DNA of 64,000 nt from Ctenosaura bakeri. Taxonomy: Eukaryota > Chordata > Lepidosauria > Squamata > Iguanidae. The notes under the pieces were generated by a model. That model searched no databases and had not been told where the DNA came from. It worked only from the letters and a program-made list of their open reading frames with translations. Of this stretch, positions 57,293 to 64,000 are shown one piece after another. The position numbers were made by a program, and so were the translations under genes. The stretch covers positions 144,501 to 208,500 of the forward strand of contig CAOLHI010002129.1 of NCBI GenBank assembly GCA_948474755.1, given 5' to 3'. Every line of letters starts with the position of its first letter. Positions within the stretch are counted from its first letter, which is position 1.

Positions 57293-60200
57293 CTCAAGGG
57301 AACCTTGCTGGCCGCGTTTGTTCCAACTGTTTTGCCTGATCCTATCTGAAATCGCCCAGACAGGATTCCCAGTAAACGCCTGTATCAGGTCAAGTGTAAA
57401 TCAAAGACTCCTGGCCCCTTTGGCGTGGAACCCCGGCAGCTAAGGTGACTTACTTCCAAGAATGCTAAATCAAGGAGGTAGACATGAGTGTTGATCTAGC
57501 AAAAGAGTGAAGGGGTCTGCTTACTTGGCACTGATCAGGGCGCAAATTTGCTATTAATTAAGAAATTGCTGCACTATGTCCCTCGTCGTCTTTAGGTGCT
57601 AGGATGTATTAAATATTATTTTAATTATTCTATTAAACAAGAAATATTTTGCCATTAAGGCAAAATTTTTTTAAAAAAAGAAATATAAGGGAGTGTCACC
57701 GGAAAAGGGGTGGGAGGTACCTCTCCACTCCATTTCCTGAATCGCTGTTGTCAAACTGATTCACCTTTCTTGACTTTCTTCTCTCTCTGGCCGGGCTGGA
57801 AGAACCGGGCCGGCTGGGTGGTCACGCAGTTCAGTTCCACAGAACCTGGCTTGGAACAAAAGAGGCTTAAAGCGAAACGCTTTAGAGCAGGAGCTGGGTT
57901 GTTGACTTGGGGATTTGATTCCAGAGAGATTCTTTTCCAAGGGAAGGTCGTATAGAAATCGCACGTACTCTCCCTCAGACTTAGCTGTCCTATTCCTTCG
58001 GATCTGTGGATGTGAGGAGAGAATGAGGACAATTAGAATGCCGAAGTTCACTCGAAAGCCCATCTAGAGGGCCTTCGAGAGCGAGGTTTCACTTGGAGAT
58101 AGATTTTGTTGGAAGCTGAATCGCATCCAGTTGAAGGGGGCTTGCTTAGGCCCGAAATCTCAGGACATCTTGATCAGTAGCGGCTGTTTATCCTACCCAA
58201 AGGGAGGATCGACTGGATCGCAGGATGTGGATCCTTAAAATAAAAAAAAAGCAAAGGACAGGCCAAATTTGCCTCCGCGGAACACCCTTTGGGGCTTGTC
58301 TACTCCTGCTGCTATTGAAGGAGGCTTGGAAGCGGGCTTTTCAGGCGCGGCAACCAAAGAGGCCTCTTTAGAAGCAAAGCAGTTTAGCGAAGGAGCAGGG
58401 TGGGGTGAGACTGGTGCCCGGCAGATAAATTCCCCGGATCACCCACAAGAAAAAAAAAGGCTGGTCCAAAAAACTCCCTCAAATCAGTTTAGCTAGGCAG
58501 TCACAGCACTTTCTGATGGGGGACAAACATCCCAAACGTCTCGATTTCTCCAGCACTACGGGACAGTTGTCCTGCTTGTCTTGGGATTAAATTGAATCAA
58601 AATTATGCTTCGGACGGCTATTTGCCTAACTTCGTCTAGGGGCCCTTACTCCTTTACTCTAGATGGAGGTATATTTAAAAAAAAATAACGAAAGGCATGG
58701 CGCTATTATTGTTAAGTGCGGCGCTGGGCAATTCCATGCATGCAGAAGGCAGAAAACGGAGAACAGCCCTTCAGAATACCAAGATGGAAAGCTTAACTGT
58801 TTATTTGTATCCTCCAGCGCCTGCAGTTAAACTTTCTCCCCACGGCCTGAAGATACAAGCTTAGAGGAGACCCGCTGAATCAAATGTTGAATGGACAAGT
58901 ACAGATTGTATTAGTCCTACAGATCCTATGGGTCTACTCTAGTTGGAAGTAGCGAGTGGATTTAGGCCACCGTCACCAGAAGCTTAGACTCGTTGTGCAC
59001 TTTTCCTCTTCAATTTTTTAAAAGGCTTTTGTGTAGCTGTAGCAACAGGTGCCAAGAGGAAGCCTGGTATGTAATGGAGCCTTTGATCTCCCAGCTTAAT
59101 TCAAATGCAGAATCTAATGGCTCGTGATCGCCTTTGGTGACCTCAAGGGACCAAAATATCGATCAAATTATTTAGTCCGGGAGGCGCTTCCCCCTCCCCC
59201 ACTTCCTAAAGCCAAAACTTCTCCAGTACAGAATGGGGTTAGGAGTTAGTTGATGCTGGCTTCTCCGTGTTATAATAGTCCCCCCGCCCACATCTCTTTC
59301 CAATAAATATCACTATGTACCACTCCCTTGTTCCACTTTCTGATTCTGCCGGGTTTGTTTTGGCAAAGCATTCGTTCGCTTATTAACGCCAAAGACACTA
59401 AATCTAGATATGTGTACGGAAAAAATAGATTAGTTCTCATATATCACAATTGTCTCTGCTAAAGGTCGTCTTGTTCATCTGTTTGTTAAAGGTCGTAGAA
59501 AAAAGGCATTTCAGGAGAAACCCGAGATCCTTTCTTAAGTAAAGTAACGAGTGGCAAAAAAAATGTCGTTAAAGAGAGGTGGACTTTTTTTGCCCCTCTT
59601 CTTTGCCTGTTTTTTAATTGCATGCTTTAATATTTTTTTCCATGTCTACACTACCCTTCCCCTTTCTTCTCTCTTCCGCTTCAGTTAAGACAGCTCAAAC
59701 TTTTAAATCAAGACTAGGAAAAAGTAGTTTGCTTCGTAGCTTGATCGAAGGAACAGACGAAAAGTTCTGTTGGAGCACACTAAGGGACCCTCCTCCCCAA
59801 AATCATGTTTCCAGCAGTGGGAAACGCATTTTTTGGGGGGAAACCAGCGAGTAGAGCTTCAAGTCCAAGAGACCCGTTTTTCTGTTATTCTCCCCAGCAT
59901 CTGGTATTGAGAGGTATATTGCTCCTAAATACGGAGAATTCACGGGGGTTAACAGATACTAATAGAGTCCTGTTTTGCGTGGATTTGCTTAATCCATTAA
60001 AAAAAGAGACGTCTTTACGTACGCAGGCTATTGGATTCCGGTCAAAATAACCTCATTTTTATTTTTTATTTTATTTATATTAATACACTTTAGGTGGAGC
60101 TTGGAAATAGCTTCAAAATAGGAAGAGTGGAACCGGTTTCAAAAAAAGCAGGAGTCTGCGCTAACTGTACCGGGTCGGGCTGTCTTTCTCCACTCCTCCC

Positions 60201-60655
60201 TTACAGCCGAGATTGAGCAAATCGCCTGTCAGGTTTGCAGAAGATCCTTTTAAATCTCAATGGCCTAATGAGGCTGCCCTTGCCCACCCACCCCTAATAA
60301 AGAGGCAGACACAGTGAGCGGCCACACGCGATTAACCGTTTTATCAATCTGCAAGACAATGCAGGGTAAGAGGAGGCTTGGTCCCGCTGGATCTACCCTC
60401 CCTCCCCACTTACTAGGGACAAACCGGTACACCAGCCTGAGTATCGGAGAAGACATTCTTTCAATCCATTCGAGATCCATGGATTGATAGGCGCGGGGCC
60501 TGTCCTGCCTAACTTCATCCATTGCTTTCTTCCTCCTATCTGAGTCCCGTGGGCCAAAGCCAGAGGGAGGGGGGAAGATGAAAATGCCTTTCATCTGAAG
60601 TATGCCTTTCTGGGGACGCAGTCTTGTTTACAGTCTATAGCCATTTTTCCAACCA
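57293..60655. other. CpG-retaining non-coding stretch
   Basis: No repeat family, exon or RNA gene is recognised in about 3.4 kb. Possible regulatory DNA. Confidence 0.35.
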
Positions 60656-60763
60656 GGCCATTTCCACACTAGTCTATTATAGTGCTATTATTCCACTTTC
60701 AACATCCTATGGAATCCCCAGGTTTGAAGTTTAGAGAGGGGCCTCTTGAGAGCGGAAATGGCC
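60656..60763. mobile_element. Palindromic MITE with most of the right arm deleted
   Basis: The left arm is complete (GGCCATTTCCACACTAG onward) and is followed after TTAGAGAGGGGCCTC by only the last 14 bases of the right end. Flanks are CCA and CCG. It has lost its hairpin. Confidence 0.75.
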
Positions 60764-60905
60764 CCGGTATCCCCGAGTTCCCAACATGCAACACTTTGTT
60801 AAGGTAGGCAAAGTGCATTTCCCAACCTAACCAACTTCTGGTGCGGCTCCAAACTTCCTACTAGGATGTTGCTAAAGTGACCAGCCTGAGCTTGCACTGC
60901 CCACT

Positions 60906-60966
60906 GGGATCCAAGTCAGGCGTAGCCATCCGAGTGGAAAACCTCTTTTTCAAAAGATGATGGACC
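60906..60966 (+). repeat. 61-bp direct repeat, copy 1
   Basis: GGGATCCAAGTCAGGCGTAG through CAAAAGATGATGGACC is repeated exactly 1,700 bases downstream with one mismatch (CGAGTGG against CCAGTGG). The flanks on both sides differ. Confidence 0.9.
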
Positions 60967-60968
60967 AA

Positions 60969-61460
60969 GGGCCCATCCACACTTCGCAGTTATAGCGATG
61001 CGGTTCCTCTTTTACTGCCATAGCTTCATGCAATGGAATCCTTGGCCATTTCCACACAACACCGTTACAGTGCTATTATTCCACTTTCAACATCCTGTGG
61101 AATCCTGGAGTTTGCAGCTTAGGGAGGGGCATTTAGAATTTTCAGCCAGAGAACTCTTTGGCCTCAGTAAACTACAAACCCCAGAATTCCACAGGCTTGG
61201 AAGTGGAATAATAGCATTGTAATGAGGTAGTGCGGAAATGGCCCTTGAGAGGGTGCTTTGGCGAGGCATTAGAACTCTCTGGCTGGCTGAGAATTCTAAA
61301 AAACACTTCCAAAACTGCAGTTGGGAGCCAATGTGTCCCCCTGAATTGAGGTTGGTTTGAAGGCGCACAGCGGCCACAGCAACAACCTGCAAATCCTAGA
61401 AGACCACTGGATGGAACCATGGCATGTGAAGTGGAAACAAAGAGCTTTAGCTGTGTGCAG
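60969..61460. mobile_element. Older CTTTCACAC-type foldback element, split by a MITE
   Basis: The left end GGGCCCATCCACACTTCGCAG with GTTATAGCG is followed by the nested MITE (61044-61243). The right part then runs AGAACTCTCTGGCTGGCTGAG, CTGCAAATCC and GTGAAGTGG. The right end is diverged and not sharply defined. Confidence 0.55.
61044..61243. mobile_element. Palindromic MITE inserted in an older related element, TSD CTT
   Basis: 200 bases, ends GGCCATTTCC and GGAAATGGCC, flanked by CTT at 61041-61043 and 61244-61246. It has the longer centre (TTTTCAGCCAGAGAACTCTT). It splits an older family member (60969-61460). Confidence 0.85.
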
Positions 61461-62054
61461 CAGTTCGTTCCACCACTTCACTGTGTGAGCATTTCGCAAA
61501 GGTGGGGCTCCAATCCATTTCTCACCTTGGTTCCAGACTCATCCATCTTTAGAATACTATTCTGTGATAAAAATACCTGTAACTCTATATTGGATGGCCA
61601 GCTCTTCTGAGAGTGAGATGCTTTGATAAGATTTTAGCCCCTTTCTCCTTGCCACGAGCTTAACCACACATTGCCATGAACTCCAGGCACCTCTTCTTGG
61701 GGCTGCACATTGTTTTCGAGAGGCACCCATGAGGAAATTCTCTCCACACCTATTCTAAAGAAAGCTACTATTCTTGAGAAGGTGGGTGTTAGTTTTGACT
61801 AGAGTATACCCACTAAAACAGTTGGATTTACCCAGGCGTTGACTCGCCATTCAACAGTTGAGACAATTGGTCTATTCCAGTTGGGATTAACCAACAAGTT
61901 TCTGACACTTCTTTTCTTAAAATCCTGGAATGCCCGAAGGATTTCCCAGTGATTTTAGGCAAAGGGAAAGTGTCTGAGCAGGAAGATACAGAAATTTGGG
62001 GGGCATGGGTAAAAGCAGAAGCCTTCATGTGTACCCCCATCCATAGTTGTCCTG

Positions 62055-62142
62055 AGGCCCCTCCTTAAACTGCAAACCCCAGGATTCCATAGGATGTTGA
62101 AAGTGGAATAATAGCACTATAACAGTCTAGGCGAAAATGGCC
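62055..62142. mobile_element. Right half of a palindromic MITE
   Basis: Sequence from AGGCCCCTCCTTAAACTGC through GTTGAAAGTGGAATAATAGC to AAAATGGCC is the right arm only. The left arm is missing. It abuts an older element starting at about 62143. Confidence 0.7.
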
Positions 62143-62338
62143 ACACTGTACAGTTATAGTTTTAGGATTTCACTGTGAAGACCATGATAACATTCATTTA
62201 AATCCTGGGTTCTGTAGTTTAGGAAGGATATTTAGACTTCCCAGTCAGAGATTTCTAGTGCCTGAATACAAACCCCAGGATTCCACAGCAGTTAAAGTGG
62301 ACTCACAACGCCGTCAACCAGGAGTGTGAAAGGGCCCT
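62143..62338. mobile_element. Older foldback element of the CTTTCACAC family
   Basis: It begins ACACTGTACAGTTATAG and ends GAGTGTGAAAGGGCCC. The inside has CTGGGTTCTGTAGTTTAGG and AAACCCCAGGATTCCACAG, the same order of blocks as the copies at 11.2 and 28.2 kb. Confidence 0.65.
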
Positions 62339-62605
62339 TAACACTGGTTTCCTCCAAGCGGCTTGTGATCCGGTTAATTGCTCTGGCATAGGCCAGAGAC
62401 TTGAGGATGATATCATCTTTATCCCTTAACAACGGCTGACTTTTGAAGGTTTTTTTTTTTTACAACCTCTCTTAAAACTTCAAGGGATTTCGCCCTCAGA
62501 TCAGGCAATCGGCTGACTTAAGGACCAGAACTCCCCCCTACGAATATAGAAGTAAATCTCAGTCGCGTGACTCTTCCCCCCTCCTCTGCCCTGATCATAT
62601 GATGT

Positions 62606-62666
62606 GGGATCCAAGTCAGGCGTAGCCATCCCAGTGGAAAACCTCTTTTTCAAAAGATGATGGACC
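62606..62666 (+). repeat. 61-bp direct repeat, copy 2
   Basis: 60 of 61 bases match 60906-60966. The homology stops abruptly at both ends, and no terminal repeats or tail are seen. Confidence 0.9.
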
Positions 62667-62924
62667 TAAAGAGAGAGAAAGCGACTCCCCTCCCTCTCAA
62701 GTTTAAATCCTTCGGCCAGAGTGTCTCTCTCAGGCAGGTCATGGTGCAAATCCCTGGACGTTTTATTTCTGGTATACAAGGTGGGAAATTTCCCAGTATG
62801 CTGGTACAGAATATATTCACATGGCTCAATAAATAAATGAAAGGGCCCTTATACAACTTTAAAAAAAATGTATTTCAGCCTTTGTTGTTGTTAGGCACCT
62901 CCTAATAAGTTTTTAGGCAGCTTT

Positions 62925-63205
62925 CTACCTACAATTATAGGAATACCACTTTAACAGCCTTGGTTGCATCCTATGGAAGTCTAGGATTTGCAGTAAGTCA
63001 CACACTCTCAGCGTCAGAGGAAGGCAAAGGCAAAACCTCTCTGAACGAATCTTGCCAAGAAAACTCCGTGGTAGGGTCAGAACGCTGTAAATTCGACTTA
63101 CCAGACATCTATGGCAGAAAATTCTGAATACCTCACAGAACTACATATTCCATGGTCCCAGAATTGCGGCCCTGATAGTTAAAGTGATATCAAGACACAG
63201 CGTGA
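62925..63205. mobile_element. CTTTCACAC-family element interrupted by a SINE piece
   Basis: The left part has ACCACTTTAACAGCC, CATCCTATGGAAG and CTAGGATTTGCAGTAAG. The right part has ACTACATATTCCATGG and GATAGTTAAAGTGATATC and ends near CAGCGTGAAAG. Between them lies an internal Sauria-SINE fragment (about 62993-63080). Confidence 0.5.
62993..63080 (+). mobile_element. Internal fragment of a Sauria-type SINE
   Basis: AAGTCACACACTCTCAGCGT, GAGGAAGGCAAAGGCAAA, GAACGAATCTTGCCAAGAAA and GTGGTAGGGTCAG match the SINE body. The tRNA-like head and the tail are missing. Confidence 0.65.
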
Positions 63206-63207
63206 AA

Positions 63208-63265
63208 GACTTACGGTGATCCTATCATAGGGTTTTATTGACAGGGCTTATTCAGAGATTTGCAG
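63208..63265 (-). mobile_element. Tail fragment of a Sauria-type SINE, antisense
   Basis: CTTACGGTGATCCTATCATA, then GGGTTTTATTGACAGGG and TTATTCAGAG are the reverse complement of the SINE tail. Only about 55 bases are left. Confidence 0.5.
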
Positions 63266-63751
63266 TTGTCTCTAGTCTTACTTTCAAGTAACTTTACAGG
63301 CAGTACCGTTTTGTACATGCTTACTCAGAAAAAAGCCCAGCTGAGTTCAAAAGAACCTATTCCCAGCTAAGTGAATGTGGGACGACAGCCTCCATTTATC
63401 AAGGAACGTTTCATCTTGCCCATCAGTGATTCTTTGATTTTTTTTTTAAGCCAGTCGATGTGCAGGGCAATCCTATAAGTGCTTGCTGCGGAGCAATACA
63501 ATCCAAACCGAGAACCCTGGCCATAGGGCAAGATAATAATATGTTAATAGACAAATACTTTGGAGAACACTTGAGGGGGAAACTAAAGATGGCTAGCAGC
63601 CAACGGCAACCTTTCATTCTAGTCCAGACGGCTATTGTAGGCAAGTCAGTGGGACCTCAGCCAGGTCTGTGTTGGGCATGCCTGACTCAATTTGCAGCCC
63701 ACCAATAATGCAACTGAATGCCACTTTATCTGTATGCTAGTTATGTTTGAA

Positions 63752-63991
63752 CTCCTGCTGTACTTACAATAATAGTGCTATGTTTCCAGTTTAACTGCTA
63801 GGGTTCCATCCTGTATAACCCTGGGATGTGTAGTTTGGTGAGGACTTAGAACTCTCTGTCACAGAGCTCTAATAGTTTAGTTCAAAGGAAGGGGTTGGGG
63901 AATTCTAAATGCCTCCTGGAATTCTATAGGCTGGCCCTATGGAAGTTAAAATGGGTTAAAAATGCTATACTTTCCGGTCTGGATAAAGGGC
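63752..63991. mobile_element. CTTTCACAC-family element near the window end
   Basis: Blocks CCAGTTTAACTGCTAGGGTT, CCTGGGATGTGTAGTTTGG, GAACTCTCTGTCACAGAGC and GAAGTTAAAATGGG follow the family order. The right end is GTCTGGATAAAGGGC. Diverged. Confidence 0.5.
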
Positions 63992-64000
63992 ATTTCCGCC

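Overview
This window is vertebrate nuclear DNA, most likely from a squamate reptile (a lizard). It has a single-exon animal transcription-factor gene in a CpG island. The rest is non-coding DNA full of interspersed repeats typical of squamates: tRNA-derived Sauria-type SINEs, a 5S-rRNA-derived SINE with the same tail type, L2/CR1-clade LINE fragments with the domains LDYCNALY, LHWLP and FLFRQ, an L1 3' fragment, and many palindromic DNA-transposon derivatives. Nothing looks prokaryotic, viral or plasmid-borne.

The only gene I can call firmly is a FOXD-family forkhead gene at 45558-47030 (+), 490 codons, intronless, best identified as FOXD2. It has an N-terminal DADIDVVG motif, a complete forkhead domain, a C-terminal FSIDNIIG (eh1/Groucho-type) motif and a FOXD2-like C-terminus. 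A TATA box (45114), an E-box (45091) and an Inr-like site (about 45147) precede it, and AATAAA signals follow it.

Layout. 1-32.6 kb is AT-rich and strongly CpG-depleted. It carries Tigger-like elements (one split by an L1 insertion), L2/CR1 LINE fragments (13.3-14.2 and 17.3-19.5 kb, both antisense), a 5S-type SINE (24.8 kb), a few foldback elements and long stretches where I recognise nothing. 32.6-62.5 kb changes sharply in composition: CpG is retained throughout, with CpG islands at about 32.6-33.06, 40.47-41.04 and 44.98-47.03 kb. This resembles the long hypomethylated Polycomb domain usual around developmental regulators. SINEs and a very young-looking family of about 180 bp perfect palindromes cluster in its upstream half, one of them ending about 140 bp before the FOXD2 TATA box. 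From 45.0 to 54.9 kb the gene and its 3' flank carry only one recognised transposon (51246-51408). 60-64 kb is again a nest of palindromic elements and SINE pieces.

The most interesting observation is the palindromic family with ends GGCCATTTCCGCAC...GTGCGGAAATGGCC. Seven copies show exact 3-bp target duplications (ATT, CAG, CAT, TAG, CAA, CTA, CTT). Two insertions can be checked against the restored target sequence (a SINE and another copy of the same family). Sequence variants that distinguish copies occur in both arms in complementary form, so the arms evolve together. A PIF/Harbinger-type mobiliser is inferred from the 3-bp duplications, not proven.
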